From NCBI GenBank assembly GCA_945872325.1, contig CAMBZY010000060.1, forward strand, positions 1-10,854: DNA of 10,854 nucleotides. Reading direction: 5' to 3'. Below are positions 1 through 5,798 of the stretch, one piece after another. Numbering within the stretch: position 1 is the stretch's first letter; each line of letters opens with the position of its first letter. The stretch is from Candidatus Kuenenia stuttgartensis. Its GTDB lineage: Bacteria; Planctomycetota; Planctomycetia; Isosphaerales; Isosphaeraceae. The translations under genes were made by a program, and so were the position numbers. The notes beneath the pieces are model-generated. The model ran no database searches and was not told where the DNA came from. It was given only the letters and a program-made list of their open reading frames with translations.

Positions 1-837
1 GAGCAGTGCCACTTCGTGTAATCGGCTCACTTCCACACCACGATCAAGCACCCATTCAAGCCCGGCTTTCAGGCCAGCCAGACCAAGGACGTTCGGGGTG
101 CCGCCTTCAAGTTTATACGGCATGATGCAGGGCTGCGTTTCCGTGGATGAATCACCACCTGTTCCGCCTTCACGCCAAGGCCTAAGGTTCACGCGGGACC
201 CGACATACAAGGCACCAGTGCCAGTTGGTCCGTAGAGAGCTTTGTGGCCGGGGAATGCGAGCATGTCGATTGGAGTTTTGGCGAGATTGATGTCGACAAT
301 TCCTGCCGATTGGGCAGCATCCAAAAGCATAAACCCACCTGCCGCACGCACCGCCTGGGCAATTGGCTCAATCGGCTGAATCGTGCCGAGAACATTTGCG
401 GCATGGGTCAAGGCCACAAGCCTGGTTTCAGATGTGATGGCGGAGATGACTTCATCGGCATTGAGGTACCCATCGTGCGATGCCACACGTGTCAACCGAA
501 TTCGACCGGTATTAGCAAGAGCTTGTAACGGGCGACTGACGGAATTGTGCTCAAGGTCGCTGGTAATGACGTGATCGCCATCATTGACCAGCCCTTTGAT
601 TGCCATGTTCAGGGCATCGGTACAATTCAGGGTGAAGACCCAGCGGTCGGGCGATTCGCCTTTAAAGAGAGTGTTCAGGAGGTGCCGGGTGTCGTCCAGA
701 ATACGTTCCGAGGCCAGTGCCATGCGGTGTCCGGATCGCCCAGGATTGGCCAGAGAGTTGCGGGCAAAGTGGTCCATGGCCTGATAAACGGACTCAGGCT
801 TTGGGAAACTTGTAGCGGCGTTGTCCAGATAAATCAT
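1..837 (-). CDS. Cysteine desulfurase (class V aminotransferase family), C-terminus cut by window edge
   Basis: PLP enzyme expected to take sulfur from L-cysteine, leaving alanine and an enzyme persulfide for transfer to an acceptor. The first 279 codons are visible, from an ATG at 837; the reading frame is open to base 1. It opens with MIYLDNAATSFPKP, typical of the family. PLP-pocket residues are visible: His97 in LEHNS, Asp173 and Gln176 in LLDAAQSAG, and the Schiff-base Lys199 in FPGHKALYGPTGTG. The C-terminal part that would hold the catalytic cysteine lies beyond the window, so desulfurase rather than another class V aminotransferase is inferred. It starts only 9 bases after the ThiF/MoeB-like stop, so it is almost certainly cotranscribed and probably feeds sulfur to the carrier system upstream. 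It looks closer to the standalone SufS/CsdA-like group than to IscS, but I assign no symbol. Confidence 0.9.
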   Translation of the reverse strand, partial: MIYLDNAATSFPKPESVYQAMDHFARNSLANPGRSGHRMALASERILDDTRHLLNTLFKGESPDRWVFTLNCTDALNMAIKGLVNDGDHVITSDLEHNSVSRPLQALANTGRIRLTRVASHDGYLNADEVISAITSETRLVALTHAANVLGTIQPIEPIAQAVRAAGGFMLLDAAQSAGIVDINLAKTPIDMLAFPGHKALYGPTGTGALYVGSRVNLRPWREGGTGGDSSTETQPCIMPYKLEGGTPNVLGLAGLKAGLEWVLDRGVEVSRLHEVALL

Positions 838-846
838 CGCGAATCA

Positions 847-1965
847 TCAACTTCCCAAATATTGTGCGTAAAGCGACTTGGCCTTGGCAATGTCGTTGGT
901 GCCTTTGATGATGGCCCGTCCGTCCGGAAAGACTGTGAATTCATGGCCTTCTGTCTCAAACCGAAGCATGAATGCATTGTGGCGCACATTACCGATCTCG
1001 CCCAGTCGGGCAGCCAGTTCGCTGAAGTTCAGAACCTCGTCGCGGCGTGTTGAAATCTGCACAGCATTTCGGCCACAAAGCGTTGTGGTTTGGGAACCCA
1101 TGGTTCCATCAAGCCACTCGAATTTCCCGTGCTTGCAGGCGGGGCAATCGACCTTCCCCAGCAAAGCAGCCACTTTCAACTGGCGGAACGACCAGTTCCA
1201 GAGGTCGACCATGATCAGGTCACGATTCAAAGAATCCGTTTTCCCGGAAAGGATCTTCAGAGCCTCAATCGCTTCAAACGATGCGATGGTTGAGACCGCT
1301 GGACCCAGCACCCCAGCGGTTTCGCAGGTGGGAGTCATCCCTGGTGGAGGGGACGTTTCCACAACGCACCTCAGGCACGGTGTTTTGCCTGGAATGATGG
1401 TCATGCTCTGCCCCTCGGAACCAATCACACCACCGAAGATCCACGGCTTGCCCAGCTTCACAGCGGCATCGTTGATCAGATAACGCGTTTCGAAGTTGTC
1501 CGTCCCATCCAGAATCAGATCCACGTCTGAAACAAGACTGAGGATGTTGGTATGGTCAATGTCCGTTACGACGGCTTCCACCGTGATCTGGCTATTGATT
1601 TTCCTCATCTTGCGGGCTGCGGCTTCAGCTTTGGGCAGATTGGATGCCACATCATCTTCGTCGAATAGGATTTGACGCTGAAGATTGTGAAGCTCGATAA
1701 AGTCGCGATCCACGACGCGAATAAATCCGACTCCGGCACGTGCCAGATGATTGGCCAGAACGGTACCGAGCGCACCACATCCACAGATTGTGACGCGAGA
1801 TGCGCTGATCCGTTTCTGACCTTCTTCACCAAGCGGGCCGAATCGCATTTGCCGGCTGTATCGTTCGAGACTTTCGATCACTTGTGACCCCAAAAGCGTT
1901 TGTTCCAAAAGGGTTGCGGCATCTTTAGAAAGCGAATCCACCGACTCAGACAGAGCCACCAGCAA
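847..1965 (-). CDS. ThiF/MoeB-family E1-like adenylyltransferase with C-terminal extension
   Basis: Should adenylate the C-terminal glycine of a ubiquitin-like sulfur carrier and support its conversion to a thiocarboxylate. Residues below count from the TTG at 1965. RYSRQ (35-39) leads into the nucleotide-binding loop CGCGALG (61-67). Arg97 of LQRQ, Lys112 and the DGTDN motif (153-157) follow. Cys214 in PTCETAGVLGP is the likely catalytic cysteine. A zinc site is formed by CLRC (197-200) and CPAC (274-277). The last 75 or so residues (LCGRNAVQI through FPDGRAIIKGT to the end) are a small domain seen in other ThiF-type proteins; it is not a rhodanese domain. The start is uncertain. The TTG at 1965 overlaps the carrier gene by 20 bases and has no Shine-Dalgarno. 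A GTG at 1881, preceded by GGGG at a fair distance, would give the compact N-terminus usual for MoeB. Confidence 0.9.
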   Translation of the reverse strand: MLVALSESVDSLSKDAATLLEQTLLGSQVIESLERYSRQMRFGPLGEEGQKRISASRVTICGCGALGTVLANHLARAGVGFIRVVDRDFIELHNLQRQILFDEDDVASNLPKAEAAARKMRKINSQITVEAVVTDIDHTNILSLVSDVDLILDGTDNFETRYLINDAAVKLGKPWIFGGVIGSEGQSMTIIPGKTPCLRCVVETSPPPGMTPTCETAGVLGPAVSTIASFEAIEALKILSGKTDSLNRDLIMVDLWNWSFRQLKVAALLGKVDCPACKHGKFEWLDGTMGSQTTTLCGRNAVQISTRRDEVLNFSELAARLGEIGNVRHNAFMLRFETEGHEFTVFPDGRAIIKGTNDIAKAKSLYAQYLGS

Positions 1966-2221
1966 CGGCTGGAATGATGCTGACTTCGTCCGTGGGCTGA
2001 ACGGGTGTGTCCAGATCGTCCAGGAATCGGATGTCTTCGTTGTTCACGTAGACGTTTACGAATCGACGCAGTTCTTCGCCATCGAACAGACGCGAACGCA
2101 GGTCAGGGTAGTCAGTTGTCAGGCTGTTGAGGACTTCGCCAACGGTGCTTCCAGCAGCTTGAGCGGAGTCGTTACCACCAGAGTAAGGGCGAAGCGGGGT
2201 TGGGATGCGTACGAGAGGCAT
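1946..2221 (-). CDS. CysO/MoaD-type ubiquitin-like sulfur carrier protein with Gly-Gly-Ser-Val tail
   Basis: A 91-residue beta-grasp protein of the MoaD/ThiS superfamily. The proline-rich start (IPTPLRPYSGG), the central RRFVNVYVNNEDIRF and the end IIPAVAGG match the pattern I know from mycobacterial CysO more closely than molybdopterin-synthase MoaD. Such carriers bear sulfur as a thiocarboxylate on the terminal glycine. Here Gly88-Gly89 are followed by Ser90-Val91 and a TGA, so the working end would be masked until the two residues are removed. It lies between thrC (116-base gap) and the E1-like gene, whose likely start overlaps it. The ATG at 2221 has only a weak purine stretch (AGAAAG) upstream. 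Family assignment is firm; the target pathway (cysteine, homocysteine, thiamin, molybdopterin or another) cannot be read from the sequence. Confidence 0.9.
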   Translation of the reverse strand: MPLVRIPTPLRPYSGGNDSAQAAGSTVGEVLNSLTTDYPDLRSRLFDGEELRRFVNVYVNNEDIRFLDDLDTPVQPTDEVSIIPAVAGGSV

Positions 2222-2337
2222 GGATCAGTTCACTTTCTGGTTGGAGTCTTGGAAACCGGATTCATCAGATTCTGGACACCATGAATTACGTGTCCAGCTT
2301 CGCATGAATGCTTTTTTGGAAAAGGGAGTGTGAGAAA
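2222..2337 (-). other. Gap between thrC and the sulfur-carrier gene
   Basis: A 116-base spacer within the same-strand gene cluster. I see no convincing terminator hairpin with a T-tract and no clear promoter, so transcription from thrC into the carrier gene is the simplest reading. It is longer than the other junctions of the cluster, and an internal promoter is not excluded. Confidence 0.4.
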
Positions 2338-3636
2338 TCAGACCCCGGCGCCCGCCATGACTTGCCCAGCTTCTTGCGAATGCTGGTTATTCATGGCAGC
2401 GAGCAAGGACTTGAAATCGTCTAAAGTCGGTCGAATCACCTGCGGTTTGGCAATCCGGTCAATCAAAGCCTCTTGCGTCTTGAGGCCGTTGCCGGTGATT
2501 GCCAGTACGATCGACTCATCGCGATGCAAATGGCCTTGTTCAATCAACTTGCGAGCTACAGCCAGTGTGACACCGCCCGCCGTTTCGGCCCAGATGCCTT
2601 CGGTTTCGGCCAGTAGCCTCATGCCGTCGACAATCTCATCATCGTTTACATCTTCCGACCAGCCGCCCGTGCTGCGGATCAATTGACTCGCGAAATAGCC
2701 GTCGGCAGGGTCGCCAATCGCCAGACTTTTGGCAATCGTATCTGGATTCCGAACTGGCTTGACCTTATTGGAGTTTGTCTTCACCGTGTTCGAGATCGGA
2801 TTACAGCCTGTGGCCTGAGCACCAAACATACGGGTTTTGACAGGTCCGTCGAGCAGTCCGAGCATTTCGAACTCTTTGAAAGACTTATGGATCTTGCCGA
2901 TCAAGCTTCCACCAGCCATCGGGGCCACTACGGCTCCCGGGGTACGCCAGCCAAGTTGCTCGGCAATCTCAAAGCCCATGCTCTTCGAACCTTCTGCATA
3001 GAATGGGCGAAGATTGACGTTCACGAATCCCCATCCGAATTTGAAGGCGATTTCTGAGCACAAGCGGTTGACCTGATCGTAGTTACCTGTGACGGCCACT
3101 ACGTTTGCGCCATAAACGGTGGCTCCCAGAACCTTGCCCTGTTCGAGATTGTCAGGAATCAGAATATAGGCTTCAAGCCCGGCTGCGGCGGCATTTGCAG
3201 CCACACTTCCAGCCAGATTTCCGGTCGATGCGCAGCCAACAGTCTTAAAACCGAGTTCGACGGCTTTAGACAAAGCCACCGCAACCACTCGATCTTTGAA
3301 TGAAAGCGTTGGGTGATTGACAGCATCGTTTTTGATGTAAAGCTCTTTTACACCAAGGGCTTTGGCAAGTCTACTGGCTTTAACCAGCGGTGTATATCCG
3401 ACTTGAAGGCCAACGGTGGGATCACCGGCGAGTGGCAGGAGAGGGGCGTATCGCCACATGGAGGCTGGCCCTGCCAGAATCGACTCACGAGTGACTTGGC
3501 CCTTCATGGCCTCGTAGTTGTAATCCACTTCAAGTGGCCCGAAATCGTCCGGGCAAAAGTTCAGCGCTTGCTGACCGTGCATTTTGCCGCAAAGACGGCA
3601 TTTCAGCCCATTTACGAAGTTAGGACGCTGGCTCAC
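2338..3636 (-). CDS. thrC: Threonine synthase (PLP fold type II)
   Basis: Converts O-phosphohomoserine to threonine and phosphate with PLP. Two GTG starts compete, at 3651 and 3636. I prefer 3636 because GGGAGA ends 7 bases before it, while 3651 has only a weak GGAA; this gives 432 residues. Counting from 3636, the N-terminal domain has Cys13, Cys16 and Cys28 of a zinc-ribbon-like motif, with Asp31 where a fourth cysteine is common. The PLP lysine is Lys114 in LSFKDR, and the phosphate-binding loop is ASTGNLAGS at 136-144. A second glycine-rich stretch, PMAGGSL, lies mid-protein. Length and layout fit the bacterial threonine synthases that carry an N-terminal ribbon. It heads the minus-strand cluster with the sulfur carrier, E1 and desulfurase. 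A fold-type-II enzyme beside a CysO-like protein recalls CysM, so a sulfhydrylase-like side role is conceivable but not shown. Confidence 0.92.
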   Translation of the reverse strand: MSQRPNFVNGLKCRLCGKMHGQQALNFCPDDFGPLEVDYNYEAMKGQVTRESILAGPASMWRYAPLLPLAGDPTVGLQVGYTPLVKASRLAKALGVKELYIKNDAVNHPTLSFKDRVVAVALSKAVELGFKTVGCASTGNLAGSVAANAAAAGLEAYILIPDNLEQGKVLGATVYGANVVAVTGNYDQVNRLCSEIAFKFGWGFVNVNLRPFYAEGSKSMGFEIAEQLGWRTPGAVVAPMAGGSLIGKIHKSFKEFEMLGLLDGPVKTRMFGAQATGCNPISNTVKTNSNKVKPVRNPDTIAKSLAIGDPADGYFASQLIRSTGGWSEDVNDDEIVDGMRLLAETEGIWAETAGGVTLAVARKLIEQGHLHRDESIVLAITGNGLKTQEALIDRIAKPQVIRPTLDDFKSLLAAMNNQHSQEAGQVMAGAGV

Positions 3637-3643
3637 TGGTGCA

Positions 3644-3649
3644 TCTCCC
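3644..3649 (-). promoter_or_regulatory. Shine-Dalgarno that decides the thrC start
   Basis: On the minus strand GGGAGA sits 7 bases before the GTG at 3636 and overlaps the alternative upstream GTG at 3651. This spacing favours 3636 as the true start of threonine synthase. Confidence 0.55.
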
Positions 3650-3689
3650 ACAATATTCCGGCCGACAGTTCAGGAAGTCGTTCCGCTGT

Positions 3690-3712
3690 GCTTTTCCATA
3701 TCCAGGAAAAGC
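3690..3712 (-). repeat. Inverted repeat in the thrC leader
   Basis: GCTTTTCC and GGAAAAGC form a perfect 8-base inverted repeat with a 7-base spacer, about 54 bases before the preferred thrC start and inside the predicted untranslated leader. There is no T-tract after it, so it is not an obvious terminator. It could be an operator or a small leader hairpin. A further GGAAAAG copy lies at 3741-3747, next to the predicted -10. Confidence 0.45.
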
Positions 3713-3744
3713 CAACGTCGGGAATCAATTGTCGAGATGTGGAA

Positions 3745-3773
3745 AAGATAAGAATGGAAAGCGGTTGTGACAA
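3745..3773 (-). promoter_or_regulatory. Predicted sigma70-like promoter of the thrC operon
   Basis: On the minus strand TTGTCA (3773-3768) is followed after exactly 17 bases by TATCTT (3750-3745). These match the -35 consensus at 5 of 6 positions and the -10 consensus at 4 of 6. Transcription would start near 3738, giving a leader of roughly 100 bases before the GTG at 3636. Confidence 0.45.
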
Positions 3774-3970
3774 TCCGTACACGTCCGCAGAAGCGAACGC
3801 AATTTTTGGTCACACCGTTCATCTCATCTTCCCCGCGAATTCCGGTTATTCACCAGAAATCGGGAGGGAGTTAGCACCAGCATTCGAACAAAGGCTTCGA
3901 ACCGGTTGCTGTGGCGTCTCAGGGCCCGTCCCTCGACCACTCTCGATAAGAGAACCGACGATCTTGAGTT
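3774..3970. other. Non-coding stretch upstream of the thrC operon promoter
   Basis: With the thrC leader and promoter, this completes a gene-free region of about 330 bases between thrC and the terminator. The long plus-strand reading frame that crosses it is mainly antisense to thrC and shows no family resemblance, so I leave it out. The only local structure I see is a direct repeat of TTCGAAC at 3883-3889 and 3896-3902, 13 bases apart, which could be a protein site or chance. Confidence 0.35.
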
Positions 3971-4023
3971 AAAAGATAACCGCCAGAGCCCTACCGGTCA
4001 ATAGGGCTCTGGCGGTGTTTTTT
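3971..4023. terminator. Strong intrinsic terminator, probably bidirectional
   Basis: A perfect 14-base-pair stem (CCGCCAGAGCCCTA at 3980-3993, its complement at 4002-4015) encloses an 8-base loop. On the plus strand it is followed by TGTTTTTT; on the minus strand by GTTATCTTTT. The only gene that clearly runs into it is the minus-strand exported protein ending at 4050, so it chiefly ends that transcript and insulates the thrC promoter. Confidence 0.9.
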
Positions 4024-4049
4024 AAGAAGTTCGTTTTTGGACGAAGCGA

Positions 4050-4412
4050 TCAGTTGGCTGGTTGCTCAGCCTTTTTCTTGCCGCCTTCACCCTTCTTCGC
4101 ATTTGGATTGCCCTTGACCACAATCTTTGAAGCCTTGGCATCCTTGTGTTCAATCTCAAGCACCACGCCCTTCTTCAACTTCTCGAGCGGGCTCTTCTTC
4201 ATCACCTTACCCTTGGCGTTTTCGTAAACGGTTTCATTGGAAACAGTTACGGTCACATTGTCTTTATCCTTACCCTTCGGCTTCACAACAATTTTATTGG
4301 CCGCAGCGTCCACTTCTTGAACTGTGCCGATCAGTTGGTCAGCCAAAATTGGGGCAGCACAGACCAAAAGGGTCATGACGCTGGTCATTGCCAATCGCAT
4401 CCAGGTACGCAT
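4050..4412 (-). CDS. Small exported lysine-rich protein of unknown function
   Basis: I do not recognise a named family. The ATG at 4412 is chosen over a TTG at 4451 because AGGAG (4428-4424) lies upstream and the product then begins directly with a signal peptide. The 120 residues start MRTWMR, followed by a hydrophobic core to about residue 22 and a likely signal-peptidase site after ALA-type residues (PILA, then DQ, near 24). The mature part alternates short beta-like stretches (LIGTVQEVD, KIVVKPKG, NVTVTVSNET, GVVLEIEH, SKIVVKG), as in a small OB- or beta-barrel-like domain, somewhat like DUF5666 proteins. The tail after about residue 101 is low-complexity and rich in Lys and Gly. Overall it is strongly basic, which would suit binding to a polyanion or cell-surface polymer; that is inference. 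It is probably monocistronic, ending at the adjacent terminator. Confidence 0.75.
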   Translation of the reverse strand: MRTWMRLAMTSVMTLLVCAAPILADQLIGTVQEVDAAANKIVVKPKGKDKDNVTVTVSNETVYENAKGKVMKKSPLEKLKKGVVLEIEHKDAKASKIVVKGNPNAKKGEGGKKKAEQPAN

Positions 4413-4700
4413 CTCTGATTCTTCTCCTGATTCACTTGCTTTAAAGCTCAAATGTTGAATACTTTCGGGCTCTTGACCCGCACACCACTTTATTAAACAC
4501 CAACATATTCAGAAAGTTTCGAAAGTATCGAAACGATATTTGGTTTCCAAAAAGAAGCAGCTATCGCAAATCGCTTCAACTACCCAAAGTTCAGGTAGTA
4601 CAACTCAGGAGACGAGAACTAGTCATGTGCTCGCTCAAAATCGATCATCAACCAAATCAAGAACTTGCTCAACCACCCTATAACCTTTTTCAATCACGAT
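4413..4700. other. Non-coding stretch upstream of the exported protein
   Basis: About 290 bases between the deacylase stop and the start of the small exported protein. It is AT-rich, with no supported gene and no clear terminator for the deacylase. It holds two inverted repeats: the one listed at 4516-4534, and a weaker ACTACC / GGTAGT pair at 4579-4584 and 4594-4599. The promoter of the exported protein should lie here, but I cannot fix it. Confidence 0.4.
4516..4534. repeat. Inverted repeat, candidate operator
   Basis: GTTTCGA and TCGAAAC form a perfect 7-base inverted repeat around a 5-base spacer (AAGTA). It lies about 105 bases upstream of the exported protein's start, a position and shape that suit a dimeric regulator. 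Chance occurrence in AT-rich DNA is possible. Confidence 0.4.
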
Positions 4701-5156
4701 TTAACCACTAATCCTAGCCTGATTTGGCTGAGCTGTGCGGAGGTAGTCGTGAAACGAGAGACGATAATCTTCGTGGCGGTGGTTGCCTTCGACCAGAATC
4801 TGGGAGTCGCTCCTGAACGATTCGTCAACTAGGGTGGGAACACCGTAAAGCATTCCAAATGGTGGCCATGCGCCTGTTTCGCAATCGCTGAAAACCGATC
4901 CTGCCTGCTGTTCCGTCGCAAGTTTCCAACCGCTTTTTCCAGTCGTAGTCGCCAACTTCGACCAGTCAATTTTTTTATCGGATGGAAGTACAGCCAAAAG
5001 GTATTGGCCATCGGTGTTTTTCAAAAGGACTGTTTTGGCGACATCTCGGCCTTGTGTATGTACGGAATTGGCGCGCCGTGAGCTCGTCGGGGCAGGTTGA
5101 TGGACCAGTCGCTGAAACGTAACTTGCTGTCCACAGAGAAAATCCTGGATATTCAT
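4701..5156 (-). CDS. YbaK/ProX-type aminoacyl-tRNA deacylase domain protein
   Basis: Single-domain member of the YbaK / prolyl-tRNA-synthetase editing-domain family, which hydrolyses mischarged tRNAs (for example Cys- or Ala-tRNAPro) in the cytoplasm. Of the 151 residues, RDVAKTVLLKNTDGQYLLAV carries the conserved core strand; Lys41 aligns by motif with the functional lysine of the family. LPSDKKIDWSKL, KLATEQQ, the GAWPPFG turn (95-101) and GVPTLVDES follow in the usual order. Length is normal for a freestanding protein. The ATG at 5156 is preceded by GGGGTGA at a good distance, so the start is secure. The gene points away from rnpB across a gap of about 210 bases. Which mischarged tRNA it edits cannot be decided from sequence alone. 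Confidence 0.88.
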   Translation of the reverse strand: MNIQDFLCGQQVTFQRLVHQPAPTSSRRANSVHTQGRDVAKTVLLKNTDGQYLLAVLPSDKKIDWSKLATTTGKSGWKLATEQQAGSVFSDCETGAWPPFGMLYGVPTLVDESFRSDSQILVEGNHRHEDYRLSFHDYLRTAQPNQARISG

Positions 5157-5351
5157 CGTCTCACCCCTACAAGCTGCCTGATCAGTGATGTCAACCTAAT
5201 CCTTAACATACCACCTGAAAAAGCGGATGTGACGACGATATCTTTTTTGAAGAAAATCTTATGTAGAAAAAGATTTGTGCTTGTACATTACCTCTTTCGC
5301 TTTGTTTCGAGAAGATTTTGAGATGAAAATCACAGTTTGTCGCTCGCTATC
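5157..5351. other. Divergent intergenic region between the deacylase gene and rnpB
   Basis: AT-rich, with no gene seen. It must hold the deacylase promoter (minus) as well as the rnpB promoter (plus). On the minus strand a perfect TTGACA ends near 5188, but the hexamer 17 bases later (TGTAGG) is a poor -10, so I do not call that promoter. An AT-rich 7-base inverted repeat, AAATCTT (5254-5260) and AAGATTT (5270-5276), lies mid-way. Confidence 0.4.
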
Positions 5352-5360
5352 TGTTACGAT
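5352..5360 (+). promoter_or_regulatory. Predicted extended -10 promoter of rnpB
   Basis: TG-T-TACGAT is an extended -10 element ending 10 bases before the predicted RNA 5' end at about 5371. No good -35 lies at the usual distance, which the extended -10 would compensate for. Confidence 0.5.
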
Positions 5361-5370
5361 AGACCCGTGT

Positions 5371-5798
5371 GAAGAGTGGGCTGGCCGATCGCTGGGCTGT
5401 TATGGCCTGGAGGAAAGTCCGGACTCCGCAGGGCATGGTGGTGGGTAACGCCCACCGCTCGCAAGGGTAGGGAAAGTGCCGCAGAAAGTAAACCGCCGAC
5501 GTGGTTTAGGGCGTGCAAGCGTTTTGAACCGCAGGTAAGGGTGAAACGGTGAGGTAAGAGCTCACCAGCAGGCCGGGTGACCGGTCTGGCTTGGCAAACC
5601 CCACCAGGAGCAAGACCAAATAAGGGGGCAGATGCGATGACTGAAAGGTCCTCGCAACGCGGATCGGCCCGATCCGTTACGACCCCCGGGTCGGTCGCTT
5701 GAGGTGATCCGCAAGGCTCATCCCAGATTAATGATCGGTCCCGATTTTCCTCTAGAAGGGATTTCGGAGACAAAATCCGGCTTACAAGCCCGCTCTTT
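5371..5798 (+). ncRNA. rnpB: RNase P RNA (bacterial type A)
   Basis: Catalytic RNA of ribonuclease P, which removes 5' leaders from precursor tRNAs. The conserved 5' core GAGGAAAGTCCGGAC is at 5410-5424 and its P4 partner region AGACAAAATCCGGCTTA at 5768-5784. The ends are set by helix P1: AGAGTGGGCT (5373-5382) pairs with AGCCCGCTCT (5787-5796), with one G-U, and two further pairs extend it. The P11/P12 region (GGTGAGGTAAGAGCTCACC, 5549-5566) and the P15 region with GGAGCAAGACCAAATA are recognisable. The GGU that pairs with the tRNA CCA end is present at 5689-5691 within CCCGGGTCGG. Length, about 428 nt, is slightly above E. coli (377). The plus-strand sdh genes follow after about 165 bases, without an obvious terminator between. 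Confidence 0.96.

Noticed and set aside
547..1483. Long plus-strand frames opposite the desulfurase and E1 genes
   Set aside because: They lie antisense to clearly homologous genes and have no recognisable features.
3313..3972. Long plus-strand reading frame (219 codons)
   Set aside because: Mostly antisense to threonine synthase; the rest crosses its promoter region. Composition shows no recognisable domain.
4579..4599. ACTACC / GGTAGT hairpin as a terminator for the deacylase gene
   Set aside because: Only six base pairs, long spacer and no T-tract; over 100 bases past the stop.
5183..5188. Perfect TTGACA on the minus strand before the deacylase gene
   Set aside because: The hexamer 17 bases on is a poor -10 and start-site spacing to the Shine-Dalgarno would be too short, so no promoter is called.
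5681..5700. Suspected loss of the GGU motif of RNase P RNA
   Set aside because: First compared with the wrong segment (P15). The correct place, CCCGGGTCGG, has GGU at 5689-5691.
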